From: Adiantum capillus-veneris
Taxonomy: Eukaryota > Streptophyta > Polypodiopsida > Polypodiales > Pteridaceae
Assembly (NCBI GenBank): GCA_014529385.2
Contig: CM043958.1
Coordinates: 79,031,169 to 79,095,168, forward strand
Reading direction: 5' to 3'
DNA: 64,000 bases
Shown here: positions 43,797-55,295 of the stretch, one piece after another
How positions within the stretch are numbered: position 1 is the stretch's first letter
Layout of the letters: the number at the start of each line of letters is the position of its first letter
Made by a program: the position numbers and the translations under genes
Notes under the pieces: model-generated
The model's input: the letters and a program-made list of their open reading frames with translations, nothing else
Database searches by the model: none
What the model was told of the DNA's origin: nothing

Positions 43797-46700
43797 CTAA
43801 TCCCGCCTCTCTGTGGTCATTTTGACTTCATAAGGTGTGAGAGGATGATAAGTTTTGGTGTCGGGATCGTAGAGTGTGTGTCCGTCTTTTGTTAGAGGAG
43901 TTCTAGCCAATTTGTGACAATGCAAAGCTGTATGGATCCATCCTTCTGGAAGAGGCTGATTTGTTTTGATCCTAGCTTCAAAGAGAATCTCAGTCATCTC
44001 TCTGTACTGTGGTCCTAGTCTTGGTTTAGCTGTAATGTCCTTTTCAAGAACTTTAGAGGACTCAACAGTGAGTTGCAGTAGCTAGTTTGTGATCTTAGTA
44101 AGACCTCTAATCTACATTTTCCATTGTCCCATACACATCTTGATCCTCTTCACCTCATCTCTTAATTCCTAGAAATCATTTAATTGAAGAGCATCATTGA
44201 ATAGCGTTTGCAAGGTTTTCCATTCCATAGTTGATCGCTCATACCAATCCTGAAGATCAACAATAATCTTATAGTATGTGAGTGGATCTACAGGTTCTGT
44301 ATATTGAGGATATAGTACTGTAAAAAAAATCGGCAGCTCCGCTTCTCTTGCTCTGGTAAAGCATAGAGGAGAACAGGGGAATCCATTACAAACTCTAGAA
44401 AATTAAGGATAGCCTGGTTCTCCTGTTGCATCATCTTTCTCGTAACTTTAACCAGCTGAAATAATCTTCAGAGAGTAGTTGTCTGTTCTCCTACTGTTAT
44501 TTGAGTTTGAGGTCCCTTGTTGGTGGTAGTCTGATCTTCAAGAATAGCTCGCACCCTCTGATCCACAACTCCCCTGGCAATCTGCATTTGCACTAAGACC
44601 TTTTTTAATTGATTTCTGAATCTTTCATACATTTATATGTCGATTCAATGGCTAGGGAACAACAATCTATAGTAGAATGCCGCTACCAATGTGAATTGGC
44701 TTCTTTCTCATCAGTAGTTAGTATCCATTTAGACACTCTCTCCAGCAGTTATATTGTACTAGGATACTCATGCAATTGGCACACCTCCTGATCATGGAAA
44801 TCGGCTGATTTCCAATGTTAAACCATTTCCCTAGCGCCGACATATAGTCGTTGAAATCGCTCCAATTCAGTGACAAAATCATCATCCTCCAGATACATCC
44901 TGGTTATAGGAGCCCGCTGATGTCTTAATCTCTTCTTCAGCATGATGAGTTGTAATGAATGTCGCTCATCACCTGTTAGAATCTCAGTCTCACAGCTTTG
45001 CCTTTCCCTTTATCATCCATACTGTGTTGTGACTTGTGTACTGGTGTATTCCCTACGTTGCTAGGTTGCTGCTCTCCCTCCTGCTGATCACCTTCCTGCT
45101 GACCTTCATGTTGGCCTGGTTGGTCTGTCTTTGACTGATTCCCTCCTCTAGCCCCCACTCCACTAGTACCAGGTCCTGAAGGTGGAGATGGAGGAGAGTC
45201 ATCATCATCATGCCCTTCTTCTTCTTCTTCAGCTTCTACCTTATCATCATCTTCCTCAAGGTTGTTCTACTGTACAATATAATCAAGGATAGCTTGATTT
45301 TCCAGAGCACTGGTATATTCAGAGAGTTTGTCTGGCAAGTCACTCTATATTGTCTCCATCCTGCAATTCACTCTGCATTGTCTCCATGAGAGTCCTCAAA
45401 TTATCCATATTGAAAACAACATTCCCTTCTAGATTTAAAATCTTAGCCAGATTATTATAGATGTATCTTTCCATTAATATGGCTTTTAGAGCACTCTGTC
45501 TAGTCAGCAATGAGTTGAAATCAACTCGCCTTATTCTCAATAAACTTTTGAATCTGTCCGCAGCCCTTTCAGCTTTTGCTTTTTCTTCCCTTAGGGTTCG
45601 TATCACAAACTCCACCTTGGATAACTTATTTTCTAATTTGCTGAATGGTCCTAGCTGACTGAGTTTCAATGATACTTATGGCGCAGGGTCTGGTTTGCTC
45701 TCTCCTGTTCCAGCTTTTCAATCTACTGCTCAGCCTCCTTCAGTTCAGTTTTTACCTTGGTTAATTCGTCATCTGACACTGAATCATCCAGCATTTGTCC
45801 CATGGCATTCACAATAGTGTTCCAAGATGACTGAACAAGTACAGAACATCCATCCTTCACTGTGGCTGGGTCATAGGCAGTTGGCTCATAAACCGTGAAA
45901 CAAGAGCCATATATTGTAATGTAGAATAATCAGATTTCTGCAGAAGTAGACTTCCTTTGAGAGGATGAGTCTGCAGCTACTGTAACCTGTCTTTCTTAGT
46001 TAAACACAAAGCCGCTTCACTATAAGGGATAGAAACCTATCGAAGTAGACTTGAAGGTGCTGATCCTTTTCCCTTATCAGTCTGATCTGCTGGCTGCTCA
46101 GCACTGGCCCTATCTGACTGGTCTTGTCATGTACTGGTGGTTGCTGAAATTTTCCCTGTTGACTGGCTGACTCCACTAATGGTCAAGACAAGAGGTTGTT
46201 TAGTTTGGCTAGCTGGAGTCTTTTCAGTAGACACTGTTTGGATCTCACTTTCTAACTACTTAAGAAGAGCAGTGATTTTAGTCAATGTTGTCCTTGGTTT
46301 TTTAGAACTGTCAGCTTCCTTTTGTGTGGCCTTTCTCTTTTGTCTAGTAAGAGCTGCTGGTTTTCTGGGATTCTTCATCTGACAATAAATCCACATTTCT
46401 CGGAACCGGAAATGGCTTTTGTCTCCAAGCCATTCTTACGTGGGCATGGGCGTCTGGAGAAGATGCCTAGTAAAGAAATTGCCAAACATACCAGGATTTG
46501 AATACATTCTGAGACTTCAACTTGGCAGTTTACTAAAGCACATTATGTGACAATATCTGACAGAGATTGATAGAAACTGTAGAGTCCAATATTTTTGCTA
46601 CGAGCATAGCAAATAGCTTCTCTGACACATAAGCCGGATTGTTTTTAAGACTCACAGCTTCAGCTCCAAAGCTGTAAGCAGCAGGAATGTCCAGATCTGC

Positions 46701-47309
46701 TACTACTTGAACCCCTTGCGCACTGGCTTTTTGTTTCTTTTTGGCGACATCATCTTCATTCAAGGCTGCACTGATTTTCTCTCCTGTTGCCAAAGATGGC
46801 TTCGGCCCATTTGGCATTTGGAATGCAAAAGCAATGTTTTTTGGAGTGACTGACACTTTCCTATCATAGACCGTAGCACTTCCATCTTCGGCATTGAAGG
46901 AATTTAGAACTTGCCTTATAATAGCTATGTCAAACTCTATCCTTGTGGCTTGCACAACCACATGCAAATCCCATAGTCTAAGTAAGGCCTCAGCTTGCTC
47001 AGTAAACACATATCTCTATATTTTACTGTGAGGAATAAGCGAAAGAGTTGCTTTTGCAACAACAATAAGGGTTTGGGTTTCTTCTATAGTTTCCTGCATC
47101 TTCTTTGACATTTTCTTCCTACCCATACACCGTGAAGATGATGAATCAATATATGAAGAAGAAGATGACTTACTTGATTCGTCAAACCCGTATCCTGGTG
47201 TGGCTAGCAAGGATAAGCAACAATCCACAGTCTCCTCAGATGAATAAGTTTGCGGCTGTAGTGAGGAAACTTTAGAGCTTGGTGATAGCGAATGAACGAC
47301 AGTAGGCAA
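43797..47309 (-). pseudogene. Extra open frames 3' of integrase in Ty3 element
   Basis: A sense-strand block between integrase and 3' LTR. It opens with MPTVVHSLSPSSKVSS (47309), Ser-rich, then after a stop a folded-looking segment FTEQAEALLRLWDLHVVV...IRQVLNSFNAEDG...KVSVTPKNIAFAFQMPNG (46533-47009). This resembles the putative plant transposon protein domain found in some Ty3 elements. Basic text follows (RKPAALTRQKRKATQ, near 46360, nuclear-signal-like), then a coiled-coil-like piece (LENKLSKVEFVIRTLREEKA, 45340-45669), a Gln/Glu-rich piece (44976-45158) and a terminal piece, MTEILFEARIKTNQPL (43797-43997). Frames are broken between pieces. Function unknown; a protein joining DNA-binding and oligomerising parts is conceivable. 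Confidence 0.55.
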
Positions 47310-47570
47310 GCATCACGTAGGATATTTACGAGGAAAAACGCTTACTCACCTCACTGTTATATGCGTTCGCGCCATAAAAGTTCCACCACTTAGTGTTCCT
47401 AGAGTTCTGTGCACCACAAGTGACGTGGCAGACATGCATTGGACAAGATTCTCTCTTGTCTTTGAGCCGATTACAATTGATAGTCCTTCTGATCGTTGTT
47501 CCCATAAAAATTGATACTGGTTTCCATACTTTTCTATTTCTTGTATGGACATGGTTTGGACATATTGGTA

Positions 47571-48830
47571 CTATTCTGAATTTTTGAGTGGCTCTGGAAC
47601 TGGTTGTACATGAAAAAGACCTAAAATAGCTGATTTTGGAATTTCCTTGTCTTCAGTTCCCAGATCATCAGTACCCCTTCCCCGACAAATTTCTCTGGCT
47701 TTTGAATAATAGAGCTTGATTTTGGCTCCATTATATACCCCTAGCAACAATAATCCAGAAAAATCTTTCAACCTTACCGTGCCATTGGAGAACACCCAAT
47801 CAACCTCAAATGGTCCTGCCCAGGCTATCTTTAGATTCAGTTTCTTAGGGCCTAGTTTTGATTGATATAAGAGAACCAAATTGCCTTTCTAAAAATCCCT
47901 GACCTTAATTCGTCTATCACACCAGTGTTTTCTTCTTTGCTGAATAATTTATTGTTCCAGCATAGCCCTCCATCTCAACTCATCTAGTTGTGTTAGCTCC
48001 TCTAGTCTCTTTTTTAGATTGTGATTAAAATCCAATCCATGCTCTACTGCCATCCTCAGACTGGGTATGACAAATTCCATAGGTACAACAACTTTAGCAT
48101 TGTACACCATTCTGAATGGTGTTAACCCCGTAGTGACCTTATAAGCTGTTCTATATGCCCATAGAGCAGTTTGAAGTTTCAAGTCCCACTGCTCTGGCTT
48201 TTTTTGCACAATCTTGGTGAGGATAGTCTTGATAGTCTTGTTGCTGCTATCGGCTTGCCCATTGCATCTAGGATAATATGGTGTTGATTTCCAATGCTTG
48301 ACTAAAAGCATATCTATGAGAATATCCATGGTGTCATTTATAAAGTGTGTACCTTGGTCTGACACAATCTCCACAGGACATCCATATCGACAAACAATAT
48401 TCTCAAATAGAAACCTAGCAGTGGATTTTGCTGTGTTGTCAAGAAGAGCCTTAACTCTACCCACTTGGTCACATAATAGGTAGACATCAATATATACCTA
48501 TTATTCCTTTAAGTAATCTTCTTGAATGGACCCATAAAATCTAGAACCCATTTCATGAAAACACCCAGTGGCTAGACTGGTGTTAAAGGAGTCATTTCTG
48601 CTGTTGTGGGTTTGACCATTCTTTGGCATATATCACATGTTTTACAAAAGATTCTGCCATGAGCTATTAAAGTGTGCCACCACAAACCAGCCTGCAAAAT
48701 CTTCTTGAAAGTAATATTAGTAGACAAATGTCTTCTAGATTCCCCATTATGTGCCTTTGAAATAACTTGCATTCTACCCTCCATAGGCACACATCGGCGA
48801 AGAATCCCATTGACACCCAACCTGTAGAGT
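47571..48830 (-). pseudogene. Ty3 integrase, catalytic residue changed
   Basis: The zinc-binding region (AHNGESRRHLSTNITFKKIL, CKTCDICQR; 48572-48820) is followed by the core: IVSDQGTHFINDTMDIL carries the second catalytic Asp. The Glu expected in GQAExSN is Asp here (GQADSSNKTIK; codon at 48249-48251). WAYRTAYKVTTGLTPFRMVY ends the core. The C-terminal part (47571-47879) reads KIAWAGPFEV and VYNGAKIKLYYSKARE, the usual end of Ty3 integrases. A stop and frame change separate the zinc region from the core. Confidence 0.85.
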
Positions 48831-48989
48831 GAGCCGCCAATGTTAGTGAGATTTAGACTTTTAATAAACAGAACCTTCTTCTGATTTCGAGTCCAGTCAT
48901 CTGGGAACCCACCCTTAGACAGAAACTGGTATAATTCATATAATTCTGGATCAATTTATTCTGCCACTTCTAGCTAAAATAATTCTCCA

Positions 48990-50310
48990 TCTACTGGCTC
49001 GTCTCTTAAAGACACCTTAGAGTAGCCCTTCTAGACAGGAAATCCGCACCACAATGGTTCTTGCCAAGTTTATGGAAAATACAAAATTCAAATTCCATCA
49101 GGAACATCATCCACCATATCAGCCTGCCTTGAATAATGACTTTATTAATAAAAAATAATAAGGCTTGATGATCCACATAGAAATGAAACAAATTGCCTAG
49201 AAAATAATGTCTGAATTTAGTAGCAAAAACCATCCCTAAGGCTTCTCTTTTAGTAGTTGTATACCTTTGTTAAGCCTAATTGAACCTGCGACTCTCAAAG
49301 TATTCTAGATAATTAGTTCTTCCTTCTGGATGAGCTAGTATTGCTCCCATCGCCAGTCCCAAAGCATCCACATGTACATGAAAAATGACATCCCAATATG
49401 GTTGTCGAAGAACTGGTTTACTGATGATGGCATTATTTAATTTCTATAAACTTTCCTCACATTCAGCAGTCCAACTAAACTTGCTGGTTTTCTTTGTAAG
49501 TTCATACAATGGTAATGCTTGGGAGGCAAACTTGTGCACAAATCTTCTTTAAAAAGTAATATATCCCAAGAAAGAACTTAATTCTGATGCATTTCTAGGT
49601 ACCTTGGCCTGTTGAACCCAGTGGATCTTGTCATTGGCCATTTCTATTTCATTTCTGGACACCACACATCCCAGTAGCTGTCCTTTCCAGACTACGAAAA
49701 CAGATTTGAATGGATTCAGACAAATCCGCTTTTCCTGACAGTGCTTAAAAACCATCTCGAGAAATAGTAAATTCTTTTCCTCTGTTTAATATACAATGAA
49801 GTCATCCATAAATATGGCGAGGAATTGATGAAGAAATTCACTGAATATTTCCATCATACATCGTTGAAAAGTGGCAGGTGCATTGCAAAGGCCAAATGGA
49901 ATTACCAGATACATAAATGCTCCCCACTCCGTAATAAAAGTGGTCTTACCCCAATCCTCAGGAGCAATCTAAAACTGGTTATAGCCACTATAACCATCCA
50001 TAAAGCTATACATCTCATATCCTGCAATTTCATCAAGTAACATGTTTGTGAAGGGTAATGGAAATGGATCCTTAATGGTTTGAGCATTTAGTTTCCTATA
50101 ATCTACACATACTCTCAGCTTCCCATTCTTCTTAGGCACAACCACAATAGGAAACAACCAATCACTACTGGCTACTTCAGTAATGAGCCTAGCTTTTAGA
50201 ATGTTATCAATATCTTCCTTGACCTTCTTAACATAATTTGGATTCATTTGATATCGTTGCAGTTGTACTGGTCTGGCATCTGGTTTCAGTGTTATTCGAT
50301 CTTAACAGAC
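48990..50310 (-). pseudogene. Ty3 reverse transcriptase and RNase H
   Basis: RT (50247 to about 49560) reads IDNILKARLITEVASSDWLF, VVVPKKNGKLRVCVDYRKLN, DPFPLPFTNMLLDEIAGYEM, a stop at 49967-49969, then TTFITEWGAFMYLVIPFGLC, IFMDDFIVY with the paired Asp intact (about 49798-49815), and LLGCVVSRNEIEM. RNase H reads FHFYVDHQALLFFINK and GADFLSRRA (49006-49233). Typical Ty3 order and spacing. At least three stops, including one directly after FMDDFIVY. Confidence 0.85.
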
Positions 50311-50459
50311 CTCTGGATCCACTCCTTTGAGATCAATATGTTTCCATGCAAACACATATAGTGCAGAAACATATGTCGTACCTTCTCTTTCATCGTAGGA
50401 TTCAGATGTTTATTGACCTTGATCAATCTAGGGTTTTCCTCGGACCCCAAATTCCATTC

Positions 50460-52846
50460 CTCTATCTCCTAATCATCTGGAAGCAACCAGTTAGGCCCTT
50501 CGCCCTTTCTCTTGGTTGACTCCTCAGCGTAATCCCAAGGCGATCGTCTGAGCTCTAAATGACTATTATGATTTTCAAAAGCTCCTATAGAGTGTGATTG
50601 TTCTACTAGTGTGTTGAAATCAACTCGTTCTTCTGGACTTCCAGTTAACTGAATTGTACGCTCTCCTGAATTCAGTTCAGTGAACTGGTCTGAAAATTGT
50701 TTCTTTTGTTTTTCAGCTTGATCTTTGTTCAGTAAAACTACATTGAGATGTGTCTTTGTTAATGGAAAAATATTCATAGTAGCTCCTAATATTCTCTCAA
50801 TTTTCTTCACCTTATACTTCTGGCACAACTTCTTGGGTCTCAGTTCCTTTCTCCAACTTCTAGTGTTATTCGTCTGAATCTCAATTCTGCCACTGGCCCC
50901 TTGTATTGTCAGAGTCTCATTAGCATAGTCAAGAACAGCCTGTGTCGTTCACAACCATGGGTGTCCCATTAGTATCCCATTCTTCACAATACCATTCCTT
51001 TATTTTAGTGCTTTCAACTCCTTTATCAGCTCCCAACTCTTTTATCAACCCTTGTACTACAGCCAACATGGTTTTAGGTATCCCAGGCTTTGACTGATTT
51101 GGTTGTGTTGTCTCAAAAAACTGGGCAGGTATCTTTTGAATGACCCGTGTGTCAGAACTCTCTGGCTGCTCTGACAGCTTCTTGGCTTAATTCTCCCTGA
51201 TTTTCTTTAACCCTGGCCTTCCATACCTCTCTCTGTTGAGCCCATTTGCTACTTTCAAGAATGAGTGGTTTTCCTGGATTTTTTGAAATTTCTCAATCAC
51301 CACCCCTTTACTTTGTGTAACTACTCGTACAGGAACTGGTTCTAGAACCTTCACCTCAGTATATGCAGTCAGGTGTTTCTATACACTAAGCCGCAAAATG
51401 CCCATACTTACCACAAGTATAGAAATTCAGGCTTTGACTCTCGAAACTGCCACGACCCCGGCCTCGGCTAGTACCCCCTTGGTATCTGTTGTTCCCTGTA
51501 CCATTACCCCTGGTACCTGGTTTCTCTTCTTGAGAAGCACTGGTAGTTTCCATTCTTACTGGTTCAACATTGGTAAATGCCATCACTCATAAATCTTTTC
51601 CCTTATTAAAATGATGAATTTGAATACCATAGTTGCTCCATAGATGGCCATAGGCTTTGCAATAAGTACACTATGGACATTCGTCTGAAACATGGTCTTT
51701 AGATTTACACTTTAAACACCATGTTCCCATTCTTCTTACCAGTTGTCTGGTCTGGCTAATTTCAGCAATTTGCCGGGCCATCTCTTCAATCTTCCTAGAC
51801 CAAGATCCCTTCTTAAGCTTGTCTTTGGTCCTTTCATCTGAGCTACTTTTAGAACTACTGAAGGCTCTACTGAAATCAGAATTTTCAGTAGAAGTACTGA
51901 TACTACTGGAACTCCTCTTCTTATGACTCTTTTCCTTCTTTGCTTGTTGTTCTAGCTTTAGGGCTCGCTGCAGGAAATCATTGAATTTCTTTTTTGGTGC
52001 TGGCATCTCCTGTTCCCTAAGCTTCTTGCTGTGAAAACAATTCAAAAACCATGCTTATAACCGCTTTTCATATGGTGGTTCCTACAATTGTCTAGTCAGT
52101 TTCTTGACTTTCTCAACATAACTTTTGATTGACAATTTTCTCTGCTTTATCTTATCCAGTTCACAGAGTATATCCTCATCTCCTGTGTTGTCTGAATATT
52201 TTAGTCAGAAAGATTTAAGTAGTTTATTATATGATCTGAGGCAAGACGGGTAATGGTAGTACCATTTCCTTGTTGCCTCCTTTAATGTTTGCCAAAAGTA
52301 TTCACCCCAGTCATCTTCATCAATATTTTTTAAATCAGCATACTCCTCAAAGGCTTGGATATGAACATCCGAGGTCATCCTTCTTTCTCCCTTTGAACAT
52401 GGGAAAAGAAATTTTCAATGAAGATGTGTAATCATGTCTATCAGCATCATTTCTTCCTCTTCTCACCTTGGGGTCCTGACTCCTTTTTGAAGCTTTCTTA
52501 TAATGGTTTGTGTCTGCATCCCAATTAATTTATGCCTCCGTCTTAGTTTTTGTTTTGTCCCTGGATTTTCTAATGGAACTATGGCGACTTCCTTTACTAC
52601 CTTTGGCTCCTTTATCCCCCTGTATGGTCCGAGAACTCTTGGCCTTGCGTTCTTCCCTTTCAGCCCTTCTTCTTCTGGGCTGACTAGAATGCTGAGAGTC
52701 CTTTGCCTCATCAACATGGCTGTGCTCCTCCTAAGCCTCAGTTTAGTTACTTGTTCATTCTTGGGATCAAAATCTCTTTCTGAATCCTCAGGGATAGAGT
52801 CGACATGGTAGGATGGTTTCCAGCCACAGTTGGGTTTTGGTGCCAT
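50460..52846 (-). pseudogene. Ty3 gag and protease region
   Basis: The likely start is the ATG at 52844-52846 (MAPKPNCGWKPSYHVD), followed by basic text, then a Ser-rich segment (KKRSSSSISTSTENSDFS, 51671-52045) ending in a knuckle CLKCKSKDHVSDECP. A second knuckle-like piece, FYTCGKYGHFAA, lies at about 51386-51430 beside Arg/Gly repeats (RGRGRGSFES). 50469-50828 is a linker to RT. The protease motif itself was not identified with confidence. Stops occur throughout. Confidence 0.65.
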
Positions 52847-52906
52847 CACTGCAATTGAAAACTCAAACTGGGAGAGGAGTTTCTGGTCAATGAGTAACAA
52901 CTCTAG

Positions 52907-52924
52907 CCACTGTGATCGCCAAAA
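52907..52924 (-). other. Primer binding site of the full-length Ty3 element
   Basis: The minus strand reads TTTTGGCGATCACAGTGG directly after the LTR. It is not the Met-tRNA type. The TGGCG start is common among plant Ty3 elements, but the exact tRNA was not determined. Confidence 0.65.
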
Positions 52925-53436
52925 TAGAATTGGAGTTGATCTCTTTAGATAGCTGATTCGAGTGTTAGAATTTACAGATCTAGTGATTTGTTAGTTCAAT
53001 CAGTAGAACTGGAAGAGAAGATAGAAACTGAAATGGAATAGTTACATGAAGTGAAATACATCTAGTGAGGCAAGAGAGAGACTAAATGACTGGAAATAGT
53101 GTTCAGATTCAAATTTAGATTCAGAGTTCAGGAAGAATGAATACAAGGTATATCTGGCTGAAGTACACTTGACTACTGTATTAAGATTACAGAGTAGGAT
53201 TGCAAGTGAAGATAGTGTAGCTCAGGAAAAGCTTCAGGACTAAATCAACTTAGCTAAGAGTAAGAAGTCAAAAGATAAACAGCCCAAAAGTACATCCAAC
53301 CCGATTACAATGTAATGGGTCCTATTTATAGCCCGTTGAAGTTACTGTGGTAACCTCCATGGTAATTACTAACTGGTCTGTTGTCCGGCTTCCAAGGGCT
53401 GATTCCCACCTATTGATAATGTCTCGACCATCTATA
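52925..53436 (-). repeat. 5' LTR of full-length Ty3 element
   Basis: 512 bp, homologous to 42814-43326. Its plus-strand ends have mutated from TG to TA and from TACA to TATA. TATTTATAGCC is kept at 53322-53332. Confidence 0.9.
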
Positions 53437-53441
53437 GAGAA
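53437..53441 (+). other. Target site duplication GAGAA (right)
   Basis: Matches 42809-42813. Confidence 0.85.
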
Positions 53442-54290
53442 GATGAAGCTAATGCAGGTAGAGAAGCCTTTGATTGAAGAGCATGTGTTTCCAATCGTTC
53501 CAAGTTAAGAACTAAAGTCTATGGCCATGGCTATGTAAAAGCTTATAAAAAATGTATGTGCTTCACAACTAATGAGTATGCTTGTGGATACAACTATGCA
53601 CTGGGCTATTTAATAGGTACAGGAGTTCTTAGAGGATCTTTTCATCTTCTATGGTTGGGAAGGTATGCGAGATAGGTTTGAGGTCGGTGATGATACAGAT
53701 GATTCATCTGTTGAATGATGGTAGTAGATATTTTATTAGAATAATTGGTTGATGAAGATGACGTACAAGAGGAGTTAGTGGAGCCATATGGCTCTACTTT
53801 CTTGGATGGTCCTGAAGAGGAGATGCTTGAGGCTACTCTAGGTATGGAAGAGAAGATGAAGCTAATGCAAGTAGAAAATCCTTTTATTGAAGAGCAGGTG
53901 TTGCCAATTGTGCCAAGTTAAGAGCCAAATCCTATGTCCATGTCTATGGAAAATCTTATAAAAAAGGTATGTGCTTTACAACTGATGAGTATGCTTGAGG
54001 ATACAGCTCTATGCAGTGGCCTATTCAATAGGTACATGAGTTCTTAGAGGATCTTTCCATCTTCTATGGCTGGGACGGTATGCCAGATAGGTTCGAGGCA
54101 GGTGACGATACATATGATTCATTTGTTGAACAAGATGGTGAGCGTGATTGTGCTCAATTTGAAGTGGACTGGATACTTGTGGATGCATGGAGCGGTGAAG
54201 GAGTGATGTGTGCATTCTATATGCACCATTGGTTATGTGCATGGGTGCATTTCTACAGGAGTCTACAACAGATGAATGGTTGCACTTAGG
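53442..54290 (+). pseudogene. Continuation and tandem second copy of acidic open frame
   Basis: 53437-53510 completes the frame split at 42813 (KMKLMQVEKPLIEEHVFPIV, then a stop). From about 53715 a second copy of the module starts: VDEDDVQEELVEPYGSTFL, MLEATLGMEEKMKLMQVENP. The two copies are 413 bp apart at GAGAAGATGAAGC (53437 and 53850). 54080-54289 is open (MPDRFEAGDDTYDSFVEQDG...VDWILVDAWSGEGVM) and has a counterpart near 53670-53720 (RFEVGDDTDDSS). No family recognised. Confidence 0.45.
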
Positions 54291-55088
54291 GTTATGTCTT
54301 TCATCTAGGCGGAGGCTTTGCTATGATGTAGGGGGTTAGGCAACCCACTTGAGGGTTGATGACAATAAGAAGAAATAGGACTATATATATGGTTTTTTTT
54401 GTGTTCGTAGAGTGTTTTTGAGTTTTTACAGTTTGTAGATGAATAAATACTTCTGCTGGTTGAACATAAATAATCAATGAGGGGTTGGGAAATGATAGTG
54501 TAGCCAATGTGTGTCGACCCTAGCAAAGGGTGTAGACAATGATGTGTATGCTTACAGATGTAGGCATGGGTGATAAAGCAAATATGAAGGCCCATTACAA
54601 GTAAGGAGATCCAGGAAGTGTATGTTTTATGTGGTTATGAAGGCCCAAGCATAGAGATTCCATGATTGAAGAAAAGGGTTTTACATGTGGAAAGGCTCTT
54701 AGGACATGCAATGCAACTTGGATAGAGTAAGACATGTGGTCAATGGTAAAAAGGAAACTGTGTGAGAGACGTCACACCTTTGCATCACGGAGGCCAAAAA
54801 ACTCTTAGTCTGTAAAAATTTTGCATCTCACACGTAGAGGCTAGTTCTGCACCGATTATGAGATATCTCAAATTTTGTACTCTGCTGTATTAAGGAGGGC
54901 TGCATACAAAAACAAGAGAGAGCTTTGGTTATTGTATGCTCCACCATAGCCCATCAATTGAAGAAGAAGCAAGCTTTGATTGTGTTTCTTTTGGTGTTGT
55001 TCCCCCTCCCCTTTCTTCTCTTTTGCTATGTTGCATGGTGTTTTCAGGTGTGTGTATAGGCACGTGTGCCCCCAAGAGGGTGTGATGT

Positions 55089-55089
<1 letters not shown>

Positions 55090-55139
<50 letters not shown>
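55090..55139. repeat. (GA)n microsatellite
   Basis: Pure AG repeat, about 25 units. Confidence 0.95.
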
Positions 55140-55143
<4 letters not shown>

Positions 55144-55252
55144 TGTGTGCAAGGGAAACAAGAAATTGATATGTTTATGGGTGTGAGGTAGATTGTGATC
55201 CGCGGGAGTGTGTGCACATTGATTCGGGTGTAGTTGCAAGTTAGTTTGAGAA

Positions 55253-55255
<3 letters not shown>

Positions 55256-55292
<37 letters not shown>
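55256..55292. repeat. (GT)n microsatellite
   Basis: Pure TG repeat, about 18 units. Confidence 0.95.

Positions 55293-55295
<3 letters not shown>

Larger units (their letters stand above)
42814..53436 (-). mobile_element. Full-length Ty3 LTR retrotransposon, 10.6 kb, with target duplication
   Basis: Both LTRs, primer site, polypurine tract and GAGAA duplication are present. On the minus strand gag, protease, RT, RNase H and integrase follow in Ty3 order, then an extra 3.5-kb coding block before the 3' LTR. No chromodomain was recognised, so it is probably not a chromovirus. Many stops show it is inactive. It is inserted in the acidic open frame at 42813/53437. Confidence 0.9.

Noticed and set aside
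46137-46382. Plus-strand hydrophobic 81-codon frame resembling a membrane protein
   Set aside because: Antisense to the basic segment of the extra Ty3 frame. The Leu/Val/Phe-rich text is the complement of Lys/Thr/Glu-rich coding.
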